Below the pieces are notes generated by a model. It saw only the letters and a program-made list of their open reading frames with translations, was not told the origin of the DNA and searched no databases. A stretch of 64,000 bases of DNA, taken from NCBI GenBank assembly GCA_040771825.1, contig JAXGZG010000001.1, positions 620,001 to 684,000 of the forward strand, read 5' to 3'. Shown in pieces: positions 8,640-15,804 of this stretch (positions within the stretch are counted from its first letter, which is position 1; the number at the start of each line of letters is the position of its first letter). This DNA comes from JAXGZG01 sp040771825 (GTDB taxonomy: Bacteria; Bacillota; Sulfobacillia; Fermentithermobacillales; Fermentithermobacillaceae). The position numbers were made by a program, and so were the translations under genes.

Positions 8640-9047
8640 TCAAAGGTCGAGGATACTGGCGATGGTGGAAACGACGTCTTCCGCCAAGTTGACTGCCTGA
8701 ACTGCGGCCTCGGGGCCATAGACCTTGGAGGGTATGCTGTCAGGGAGCCCGTTGGGGTAGCGGGTTGGTATGTAGTATCCATCGAGTATGGCCCACGTTC
8801 GCGCTCTGCGCCCGATCGCGTCGTTGTACCTACCTGCCTTTTCGGCAAGCGCAGCTACTGAATGCCCAACCACGGGGAACTCGCCTTGCGCGTAAAGGAA
8901 AGCTTTGATCGCTTTTTCTGCAATTTGCTGTGATAGGAAGCAAGCAATGTGATATCCGCCTTCCTCACTCAATGAACGTGCCCACTTCATGTCGTCTCTG
9001 GCTTGGTCCAACCACCTCTTGGCTTCCTCACAAGCGCTTCTTCTCAT
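8640..9047 (-). CDS. HEPN-domain protein of an MNT/HEPN pair
   Basis: 135 aa, a full-length small HEPN protein (Pfam HEPN type). Visible marks: AKRWLDQARDDMKWA at the start, FLSQQIAEKAIKAFL (residues 38-52), GHSVAALAEKA, and DGYYIPTRYPNGLPDS (residues 89-104). The RX4-6H ribonuclease motif of toxic HepT proteins is not evident; this subgroup carries YYIPTRYP instead. Start ATG 9047 has AAAGGGG upstream and overlaps the nucleotidyltransferase gene by 20 nt. Such pairs are associated with toxin-antitoxin or regulatory roles; whether this one is toxic is unknown. Confidence 0.88.
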   Translation of the reverse strand: MRRSACEEAKRWLDQARDDMKWARSLSEEGGYHIACFLSQQIAEKAIKAFLYAQGEFPVVGHSVAALAEKAGRYNDAIGRRARTWAILDGYYIPTRYPNGLPDSIPSKVYGPEAAVQAVNLAEDVVSTIASILDL

Positions 9048-9372
9048 AAAGGATTACCCCTTTCCCCGCCGCATCTCTAACGAAGGGGCGGTTCCGCATA
9101 GCCTTCCACTCTCGAGGCGTATAGGTGAGTATGTCGCAAGCGACTCGAGGGGCCAATTCCTTGTACAACCATGCTGTGCGTTCCACAAAGGGAAGGTCAG
9201 TCTCCATTACGACAAACAGGTCGAGGTCTGTGTATAGATCCCTACGCCCCTCTGCGTAGGATCCGAATAGCACGATCTTGGAAGCCCCGAGTGCGCGGAG
9301 TTTTGTCACGAACCTGGACAGTTCGCTGTCTAGTAAGGAGACATATCTCTCTTGTTCGGTATTGCCCAACAT
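9028..9372 (-). CDS. MNT-domain nucleotidyltransferase of an MNT/HEPN pair
   Basis: Minimal nucleotidyltransferase, 114 aa from ATG 9372; a GTG at 9429 would add 19 residues without family similarity. The catalytic signature GSYAEGRRDLYTDLDL carries the GS and the DxD metal ligands. A third acidic residue is likely the D of ACDILTYTP. In characterised MntA/HepT pairs the nucleotidyltransferase adds AMP to the HEPN toxin and neutralises it; the same role here is inference because the partner lacks the classical toxin motif. Confidence 0.87.
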   Translation of the reverse strand: MLGNTEQERYVSLLDSELSRFVTKLRALGASKIVLFGSYAEGRRDLYTDLDLFVVMETDLPFVERTAWLYKELAPRVACDILTYTPREWKAMRNRPFVRDAAGKGVILYEKKRL

Positions 9373-9644
9373 ACTTTCGTGCGGCACGAGTTCACACTCC
9401 AAAAGACTCAATTCGTGCAGCCAGATCACACCCTTGGCTGGCCGACTCTCGGTTGACGGAGGGTGTCAGCCAGAGTGTTCTTCGATCGCCTGCGCCTCTC
9501 CGTTGCTAGATTATCATCTACCGCAGCCAATAGCGATCATTGCCTATAGTCAGCGCCGATGACCATGAAGCGGCCAGTACAACCGTTGCCTAGGTTCGGG
9601 GAGTTCTCGTTTCGGTGCGTACCCTATCCATACAGATATGGCTA

Positions 9645-9674
9645 TTGATCGGCTTCAGCCAGGCAACGTATAAT
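9645..9674 (+). promoter_or_regulatory. Likely promoter of the first vapBC pair
   Basis: TTGATC (9645-9650) and TATAAT (9669-9674) are 18 bp apart. The start point would fall at about the ribosome site GGAGGG (9681-9686), giving a very short leader. Confidence 0.55.
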
Positions 9675-9692
9675 GCCGGTGGAGGGATGACT

Positions 9693-9914
9693 ATGCAACT
9701 GAACATTTATGTCCCCAAAGAGAAGGAGACGTTGCTTGCACAGCTAGATGCTGTTTCAAAAGAGCGGGGAAAACCCAAGAACGAGATTGTGATTGATGCG
9801 CTTGAACGATACCTAAGACTGGCTGTCGTCTCTGCGGAACTGGGCAAGTATTCTATGGGGAAGATCGGTTCGCTTTCTAGACGGGACATCTACGAAGGTT
9901 GGCCCAAATCATGA
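9693..9914 (+). CDS. Ribbon-helix-helix antitoxin, VapB-like
   Basis: 73 aa. The N-terminal strand MQLNIYVPKEKE and the helices EKETLLAQLDAVSKERGK and KNEIVIDALERYLRL are typical of CopG/Arc-type ribbon-helix-helix antitoxins that bind DNA as dimers. The C-terminal tail (SMGKIGSLSRRDIYEGW) would contact the toxin. ATG 9693 is chosen because it is 6 nt after GGAGGG; the ATG at 9687 abuts that site. The stop overlaps the PIN toxin start by 4 nt. Probably autoregulates its own promoter. Confidence 0.82.
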   Translation: MQLNIYVPKEKETLLAQLDAVSKERGKPKNEIVIDALERYLRLAVVSAELGKYSMGKIGSLSRRDIYEGWPKS

Positions 9915-10477
9915 GATGTGAGCCATTGGACTTCGGTACTGGAGATGTGGTCGGGTTTGTCGCCCTCGACACCAACGTACTAGTGTACGCCGTGAACGAG
10001 GACGATCCCCATCACCGGTCATCGAGCAGGCTGCTCAAGGTGGTAGCGGATGGGCAAGTCCCCGCCTGCGTGTTCCCTCAGAACCTGCTTGAGTTCTACT
10101 CTGTCGTTACCGACCCCAGGCGGGTGGCTCGAGCGCTGAATCCCGCACAGGCCATGGGCGAGATCGCCAAGTTGCGGGCTATGGTTCCTGTGATCCCTCC
10201 CAACGAAGAGTCCTTGGACATACTGGCAGACCTGATTTCTCCTGCGGCTCCAAAAGGCGCCGATGTCTACGACGTCTTTATTGTGGCTCAGATGAAGAGC
10301 GCAGGCATTAGCGTCATCTGCACCTACAACGATCGGGACTTTCAAGCGTTCCCCGTCGAGGCTGCAACGCCTGAGCAAATCATGGCGCTACTGGGGGTGT
10401 CTCAGCGCGGGCCGGACCTGGTGCATGACCGCCCGCGGCGCTACCCAGAGAGTACCCAAGAGCCTTGTATCCCTTGA
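9911..10477 (+). CDS. PIN-domain toxin, VapC-like, with extended tail
   Basis: PIN-fold endoribonuclease, 188 aa from ATG 9911 (4-nt ATGA overlap with the antitoxin; a TTG at 9899 is an alternative). Acidic metal-site residues are seen in VALDTNVLVYA, NLLEFYSVV, DVYDVFIVA and TYNDRDF. The PIN fold is complete at about MALLGV; the last 27 or so residues have no family counterpart and are read antisense through a helicase remnant, see findings. With the antitoxin upstream it forms a type II toxin-antitoxin pair. Confidence 0.85.
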   Translation: MRCEPLDFGTGDVVGFVALDTNVLVYAVNEDDPHHRSSSRLLKVVADGQVPACVFPQNLLEFYSVVTDPRRVARALNPAQAMGEIAKLRAMVPVIPPNEESLDILADLISPAAPKGADVYDVFIVAQMKSAGISVICTYNDRDFQAFPVEAATPEQIMALLGVSQRGPDLVHDRPRRYPESTQEPCIP

Positions 10478-10547
10478 GTCTCTTGGCATACATCCTGTTG
10501 AGCACCGGAACTCGCCCATCGACGTAGTCGTACACCCGGACTCCCGT
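10442..10547 (-). pseudogene. C-terminal remnant of a DEAD/DEAH-type helicase
   Basis: On the minus strand a short stretch reads VRVYDYVDGRVPVLNRMY followed by AKRLKGYKALGY. This is the characteristic C-terminus of large superfamily II helicase/endonuclease proteins of bacterial conflict systems, and here it is isolated with no helicase body upstream. The remainder has been lost. It overlaps the 3' end of the PIN toxin gene on the other strand. Confidence 0.6.
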
Positions 10548-10555
10548 TTCCCATC

Positions 10556-11338
10556 GTGAAGTCTCTGGGTTCTGCATTTGCTGCCTCGTGTGCGGCGCTT
10601 CGCCGGCACAACGAGCCTTTCGTTTCTTGGGATCTGAAGACAACGATTCCTTTCCTCGTCCCTGATAAGGCAAGTGGCCGAGTATTCTTCCGCTTGGGCA
10701 CTTGGAATACTGAGACCGGCGCTATCTCCATTGAGGACCGCGCGCTGTTTTCCGCGGCCAAGGAGTGCCGGGTATTCTGGGATGGCGGCGATAACCTTGT
10801 TGCCATTCCCCGGAAGCCAGGAAGCGCGGAGAGTCTGGATGTGAAAGTAGAGGACCAACGGCTGACGGTGTTGGTGCCCGACGTGGTGTCGCGGCTTCCT
10901 TCTGGTCTTCATCCCCTTCTTGCTGAACTGCCTTCGGGAAATGGACTCGCGTGGACTTACCATGGCCGAGATGTGATTGGCGGGGGGCAAGGCTTCTTGA
11001 CCTAGAGACCGGGGAAGTGGACGCTCTGCCCGAACTCAACGCCGCAATGGAGGCTTTTCGACAAGAGAACGTCCGGGAAGTAGGAGCATACCGTCAGTAG
11101 AGAATCTTTCCGATGGATCCGCCAAATTCATCCCTACTACCTACTTGGCTGCGGTCTGTGATGGCAAGGTTCTTTGCGAAGTCAAGAGAGTGGCAGACAG
11201 AATCTGGGTGGAAAAGGACGGGGCGGTGGTCGGCGAGATCGCTTCGCCGCCGGAGACGTGGATATTGCCCAGGTGACAAGCGGGACTCGGTTTCGTAGGG
11301 AGGGTTCTTTATGGTACATTGCGACTGGACACTTATAA
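10556..11338 (+). pseudogene. Decayed gene of unknown family, three frameshifts
   Basis: A 149-codon open frame (10556-11005) begins abruptly at the helicase remnant and has no ribosome site. After a six-G run (10982-10987) coding-like sequence continues in another frame (LLDLETGEVDALPELNAA, to 11100), then in the third (FIPTTYLAAVCDGKV, VKRVADRIWVEKDGAVVGE, to 11276), then again in the first (RFAAGDVDIAQVTSGTRF, ending TAA 11336-11338). Each change is a shift of the same sign, as if one base were lost. Together they would encode about 260 aa. I do not recognise the family. Decay is likelier than programmed shifting; sequencing error in G runs is also possible. Confidence 0.5.
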
Positions 11339-11378
11339 AAGAGCGCGTTTGGGTACTAGAGCCTGGGAGGCGGTCTGC

Positions 11379-12149
11379 GTGTCAGCCAAACTACTTCAGA
11401 ATATGACATGGGAAGAATTTGGGGAAGAGGTTGGGCGAGGGTCGGTAGTGATCCTGCCTGTAGGAAGCACCGAGCAGCATGGGCGGCATCTGCCTGTAGG
11501 GACCGACACCATGGTTGCCATATCTTTGGCTCAAGCGGCGTCGGAGAGGACAGGCGCAGTGATCGCCCCGCCTCTTTGGTTTGGGTGGAGTCCACACCAC
11601 ATGGTATTGCCGGGGACCATCACGGTCCGCCCAGAAGTCCTCATCGAACTGCTCTACGACGTGATGGAATCCCTGGTCAAGCACGGATGCAGGAAGCTGA
11701 TTCTGATCAACGGCCACAGGCTTGTTAACATCCCGTGGATGCAGATTGCCTGCGAGAGAGCTAGGCGCCAGCTGGGCGTACACGTTGTCGTGTTCGATCC
11801 GGCCTACATGTCTAAAGAGATAGTCGATATGCTAGGCTTCGGTCCTCTCGGCCATGCAGAGGAGATCGAATCATCCCACATGTGGTATTGCCATCCCGAA
11901 CTCTATCACGCAGATAGGGCGAAGGACCACGCCCCGCCGGCGGGCGAACTGTACAGCGTGGACCCCAGATACCCGGGCGATGCCTTGTGCTACGTCCCGT
12001 CGACTGCCCAGGGAATGGCGAAGTCAGTGGAAGTTGCCGGCGGCACCACCGGAAGCCCCACCAAAGCGTCTCGCGAGAAGGGCCAGGAGTATCATGAGCA
12101 CCTGGTCGCTCGCCTAGTGGAAGTGGTGGAGCAGATGACTCGAGATTGA
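11379..12149 (+). CDS. Creatininase-family amidohydrolase
   Basis: 256 aa, creatininase/MftE superfamily of metal-dependent amidohydrolases. Metal-site motifs: VGSTEQHGRHLPVGTDT (E, H and D ligands), HHMVLPGTI, LINGHRLVNIPWMQ, and LGHAEEIESSHMW. The usual NGHGGN is replaced by NGHRLVN, so the substrate may differ from creatinine or formylpyrroline compounds. GTG 11379 is chosen because it lies 8 nt after GGGAGG; the frame is open upstream without a ribosome site. It is a single gene; the function of close relatives is mostly unassigned. Confidence 0.85.
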   Translation: MSAKLLQNMTWEEFGEEVGRGSVVILPVGSTEQHGRHLPVGTDTMVAISLAQAASERTGAVIAPPLWFGWSPHHMVLPGTITVRPEVLIELLYDVMESLVKHGCRKLILINGHRLVNIPWMQIACERARRQLGVHVVVFDPAYMSKEIVDMLGFGPLGHAEEIESSHMWYCHPELYHADRAKDHAPPAGELYSVDPRYPGDALCYVPSTAQGMAKSVEVAGGTTGSPTKASREKGQEYHEHLVARLVEVVEQMTRD

Positions 12150-12179
12150 CGATCTCCAGGAGTCGATGCCGCTCGGGCG

Positions 12180-12227
12180 ACATAGGCATTTGACTACATA
12201 GGCATTTGGCCAGATAAGCATTGTAGG
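12180..12227 (+). repeat. Three tandem 16-nt repeats before the stress-protein gene
   Basis: Units at 12180, 12196 and 12212. The first two share ACATAGGCATTTG exactly and the third is degenerate (AGATAAGCATTG). TTGACT (12190-12195) and GATAAG 17 bp later lie inside the array, so it may be an operator over a promoter. Confidence 0.5.
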
Positions 12228-12289
12228 ATAGCGATCTCACGCCTATGATCATCTTAGAAGGGACAAAACGTATTCGGGAGGCAAACGTC

Positions 12290-12721
12290 ATGATAGCGAA
12301 CATACTAGTAGCTCTAGACAACTCCACCTATGCTGACAGAGTTATGGAGAAGGCCATTGGACTCGCAAAGGTGTTTGGCGCTAAGCTTACCGGCCTGTCT
12401 GTAGTCGATTATTCCGCCGTAACTTGGGCCAACGGCGTAGAGGTTATGGTGATACCCGAAATCCTCAATGCAATGAAAGACACCTTCGAAGCGCGTTTGA
12501 CAAAATGCAGTGAACTCGCCCAAGAGGCCAGAGTGGCCTTTGAGCAGGTAGTTGTGACGGGCAACCCTGCATTTTCGATAGTGGAATACGCTGAGAAGAA
12601 AGACATGGATCTCATCGTACTTGGCCATATCGGGAAGACCGCTGCCGCGACTCTCCTCCTGGGCAGCGTCGCCTATAGGGTTACCAATGAAGCTAAGTGC
12701 AGTGTGTTCATAGTCAAGTAA
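12290..12721 (+). CDS. Universal stress protein, UspA family
   Basis: 143 aa, one Usp domain. It starts MIANILVALDNSTYADRV, with the Asp of the nucleotide site, and ends with the ATP-binding motif GHIGKTAAATLLLGSVAYRV (G-x2-G-x9-GS type) followed by strand CSVFIVK. It should therefore be of the ATP-binding class. ATG 12290 is 8 nt after GGGAGG. It is monocistronic, between the creatininase-family gene and a small membrane-protein locus on the other strand. Three tandem repeats upstream may regulate it. Confidence 0.9.
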   Translation: MIANILVALDNSTYADRVMEKAIGLAKVFGAKLTGLSVVDYSAVTWANGVEVMVIPEILNAMKDTFEARLTKCSELAQEARVAFEQVVVTGNPAFSIVEYAEKKDMDLIVLGHIGKTAAATLLLGSVAYRVTNEAKCSVFIVK

Positions 12722-13221
12722 CGCAGAACCGGACGCTGAGGTCACGAATCAGCCTGCCGAGACCTAACCACAAGGCTTGGTAGTTTGGTTCGTGGCCTGT
12801 TGTTTTCTCGAATAGCCCAACTTGCACGAACCCGCCTACAGGGCCGAGGTCCTTGTAATACTGGTAGACGATATATAGGAATAGTAGAAAGTAGATCAGA
12901 TTCCTTTCCCTCCATTGCGATAGTAGGCTATGATGCCAAGGCCTGCGGCCAGGATAATGCCTATAGGCCCGAGGAACACTACTACGGCCAACGTGAGAAG
13001 TTGGCCTATACATCCACATCCCCGCACGCTCATAACCCCCTGGTCTGACAATGACTCAGTTCATAGGGTATCTTCCAATTGTCCCTGCAAAATCCTTCTC
13101 GCTGAGTGCCAAGTATTGAAGCCACCCGAAGCTCGCGATGCACTCTTGACACCCACGGCGCATGGTATAACCTGGCATTGGTGCGGGGCGCTTTAGCAGG
13201 GATTCATATGGAGGGGATACC
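12722..13221. other. 500-bp gap with only small-ORF candidates
   Basis: Besides the possible small membrane proteins on the minus strand I see no gene. The last 20 bases hold the strong ribosome site GGAGGGG of the following gene. A TTGACA at about 13147 lacks a well-spaced partner, so no promoter is called. Confidence 0.4.
12896..13033 (-). CDS. Possible small membrane protein
   Basis: 45 codons. Begins MSVRGCGCIGQLLTLAVVV, followed by a glycine-rich hydrophobic stretch (PIGIILAAGLGIIAYYR) and a short basic end, resembling two short membrane helices. The only ribosome site is a weak AGGGG. A second hydrophobic frame (IYFLLFLYIVYQYYK) begins near its end and continues to about 12714 without a standard start codon, so two small membrane peptides or one broken gene are possible. 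No family recognised. Confidence 0.4.
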   Translation of the reverse strand: MSVRGCGCIGQLLTLAVVVFLGPIGIILAAGLGIIAYYRNGGKGI

Positions 13222-15222
13222 ATGGCGAACCCAGTGTTCCGTAGACCCCCGCCGTCCACGATCACGGCAAAAGCCCTGAGCATTGTTGTGGGCTCAGTCA
13301 TGTTGTGGGCACGGTATGCTGAGAATTCCTACATGGGAGAGCAACAGATCCTTCAGGCTCTCACAAGCATCGGAATTCTGGCCTGGCCTGCGGTGTTTGC
13401 CCCGTGGCTGGGCGGAAGGCTTTTTGCATGGTCCCGGTTCCTGCCGGGTGCCCTGGGGATCGTGGCCGGATACTGGGTCACTGGCCAGCCGTTGCTTGTC
13501 TTCACGTACTATACAACGCTTTTCAACGCAAGGTTGCTGCCTTATCTGGGAGGGGCGGCGGCCGTTTTGTTTGTACTCATGGCTTTGGTGCCACAGCCTG
13601 CTGATCATTCCGGGTTAGCATCTCGTGTCAACATCTGGCTTCCTTCTTTGGCCTTGGTCTGCGCCCTAGCCTGGATGCTGTATATGGTAATACCCGTCCG
13701 TGCCTTTTCGCGAGTAAAGCCGGGTGACCTGTCTCTGCCCACACTGATAGTGTCGGAAACTTACCTCTTGAGTGCCCCTGACCAGGCGGGCCTTGTAGGC
13801 TGCGCTTCGGATGAAGTGATCGTGGTCTGTAGCCCAAACGGGGTACTCATGCGTTTTCCCGATGGGACCGCCAAGACCATTGACATGCGCCTCGACCTTG
13901 GGGCGTTGGAGGTCGCTACAGGCGGCGGCCGGGTCCACATACTCGACAGAACGGCCGGTGCGCTGCACTGCTTTGATTCGGGAACAGGCGATGGGCTCTG
14001 GATTGCAGACGTACTGGGAACCGTCAATCAGGCCAAATGGTCCAATGACTTTGGCTGGTTTCTTGATTACCCTGAAGACGCTGACTTCGATCCCGCAGGC
14101 GGCGAGGTGTCACTAACTAGGATAGACCTGACGTCCGGTACCCGTACGACATGGACGCTGGGGCCTCCAGAAGGCTGGTTTTGGCCGGAGATAACAGAGT
14201 CTGATCTGGGAAACTGGTATGGCGCACAACTGGGACTGTCGGGTGACTTGGCGTTTGTCCGAATGGGAGTTCGGGCCGACCTTACACTAGCGGTCTCCAA
14301 GTTCGGCATCTTCCTGGCCGTGCCGCGAGAAGGTCCCGAAGTTTCCTGGTCCCTGATGAGAATGCCCGAAGGCTTCTCGGATATCAATGTCATGGGCGTA
14401 GCTGGAGAAATCGCAGTGAACCTGTGCTTTCGCGATAACAGGCTAGAGGTTGTTGCTCGGGATGTCGCCGACGGGATTGAGAAGTGGCATGTGGTCGTTG
14501 GGGGCAACGGCTATGGGCTGAATCCACTAATGGTGCTTCCGGACAGGATCCTTTTGAACTGGGGCGGTTTCCATAGCCCCTTGGAGACCGGCTTGGCATG
14601 CCTCGAGCCCGTTACAGGCCAGGAGATGTGGCGGTACCAAGGAGCGCGGGGTTGGCTTCAGTCCATAGAGCCGGCGGGGGCAAACACGATCGTGCTTTCC
14701 CAAGACGACGTGTCGCTGGAGGACAGACGAGCCACCTTGGCCCTGTTGGGGGAGGACGGAGAGTTGGTATGGACTCATGAGGCCAAGAACCCAGCCTACA
14801 TAGTGAGGATAGACACCGAGAAAGGCCTGATAACGCTTCTGGAGGGAGCCAATTCACAACTCCCGGTATCGTCTGGGCTATGGGGGACCGAGACAGTGCT
14901 TCGACTCTCCGATGGACAGCAGGCAGCCGAATCCGGCAAGGGATCTAGCAACGAACCTGGAAACAGACTGGGTCTAGAGGATCTGGGAAGCTACCGGTAC
15001 CTCCTAATCGGTAACGCGCTCTACCGGTCAAAAGACCGGTTTTCCGGTGACTACCTGCAGAATCAGCCTGTCATGCGGCTAGAAGGAATAGGCGTGGGCA
15101 TTCGCGATTTGGCTCGGCATACCGATTGTGTATTGGCCAGGCCCGACCTAGTCGTGGTCGCGTGCAGGGTTCCCCAAGGCGTGAAGGTGGTGGTGCTTAG
15201 GCCTGCACCGCCCCGCCAGTAG
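13222..15222 (+). CDS. Membrane-anchored beta-propeller protein, function unknown
   Basis: 666 aa. Residues about 15-165 contain five or so hydrophobic segments (for example ILAWPAVFAPWLGG, LLPYLGGAAAVLFVLMALV, LPSLALVCALAWMLYMVI). The remaining 500 residues are rich in short strands with PQQ/WD-like phrases: LHCFDSGTGDGLWIADVLG, VARDVADGIEKWHVVVGG, LACLEPVTGQEMWRYQG, LALLGEDGELVWTHEA. These suggest a quinoprotein-like propeller on the outer face of the membrane. No catalytic or PQQ-binding residues can be assigned. Start ATG follows GGAGGGG by 5 nt. It is a single gene; I do not recognise a named family. Confidence 0.75.
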   Translation: MANPVFRRPPPSTITAKALSIVVGSVMLWARYAENSYMGEQQILQALTSIGILAWPAVFAPWLGGRLFAWSRFLPGALGIVAGYWVTGQPLLVFTYYTTLFNARLLPYLGGAAAVLFVLMALVPQPADHSGLASRVNIWLPSLALVCALAWMLYMVIPVRAFSRVKPGDLSLPTLIVSETYLLSAPDQAGLVGCASDEVIVVCSPNGVLMRFPDGTAKTIDMRLDLGALEVATGGGRVHILDRTAGALHCFDSGTGDGLWIADVLGTVNQAKWSNDFGWFLDYPEDADFDPAGGEVSLTRIDLTSGTRTTWTLGPPEGWFWPEITESDLGNWYGAQLGLSGDLAFVRMGVRADLTLAVSKFGIFLAVPREGPEVSWSLMRMPEGFSDINVMGVAGEIAVNLCFRDNRLEVVARDVADGIEKWHVVVGGNGYGLNPLMVLPDRILLNWGGFHSPLETGLACLEPVTGQEMWRYQGARGWLQSIEPAGANTIVLSQDDVSLEDRRATLALLGEDGELVWTHEAKNPAYIVRIDTEKGLITLLEGANSQLPVSSGLWGTETVLRLSDGQQAAESGKGSSNEPGNRLGLEDLGSYRYLLIGNALYRSKDRFSGDYLQNQPVMRLEGIGVGIRDLARHTDCVLARPDLVVVACRVPQGVKVVVLRPAPPRQ

Positions 15223-15299
15223 GGTCTGTACCGTTTGGGTGCTGTCGCTGTTCAGGTAGTCCGTTCCGGGCCGATATGTACCGAAAGGGGAAGGCATCA

Positions 15300-15701
15300 T
15301 TGTTAGCTAAACCGGCATCCAGCGTAACGTTTCTGTACTTCCATGACTTTCCGGGCGCCAAGGAGTTCTTTACATCCGTGTTAGGCCTTGAGCAGGCGCT
15401 CGACCAGAAATGGGCTGTAATCTGGCGGATCGGCGTAACGGGCTTCTTGGGGGCAGTCGATGCCAAGATGGGCTCAATACCCGTGACCTCTAGGGGAGGA
15501 GTCCTTGTCAGTCTAAACGTCCATGATGTTTCTGCATGGCACGAGAAGATGAAGACGGCGCCAGTTGGCAACCTAACTCCCATCAAGGATAACGTCGAGA
15601 TAGGGCTCAGGTCATTTTTCTTCCAGGGGCCCGAAGGGTACGATTTTGAAATCCAGGAGTTCACAAGACCTGAGGATCGCAAGGTGTTTCTGGAGAACTA
15701 G
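15300..15701 (+). CDS. VOC-superfamily (glyoxalase/bleomycin-resistance fold) protein
   Basis: 133 aa, two babb modules of the vicinal oxygen chelate fold: strand VTFLYFHDFPGAKEFFTSVLGL, later GVLVSLNVHDVSAWHEKMK, SFFFQGPEGYDFEIQEF. The last carries the usual metal-ligand glutamate position (FEIQEF). TTG 15300 is preferred since AAGGGGAAGG lies just ahead; ATG 15276 has no ribosome site. Substrate unknown. It stands about 100 bp upstream of the ABC exporter genes on the same strand and might be cotranscribed. Confidence 0.8.
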   Translation: MLAKPASSVTFLYFHDFPGAKEFFTSVLGLEQALDQKWAVIWRIGVTGFLGAVDAKMGSIPVTSRGGVLVSLNVHDVSAWHEKMKTAPVGNLTPIKDNVEIGLRSFFFQGPEGYDFEIQEFTRPEDRKVFLEN

Positions 15702-15804
15702 GAGGCAGGCTCCGCGCACCCTAGACGAACCACCTAGGCCTGCGTTTGGTTTGCTCCTTCGTACAGCATTGATCCGGGCCGCACGCCCTAATGAAAGGAA
15801 CTCC

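Noticed and set aside
13147..13170. TTGACA ... TATAAC as a promoter
   Set aside because: The spacer is only 14 bp; a 17-bp spacing gives no -10 box.
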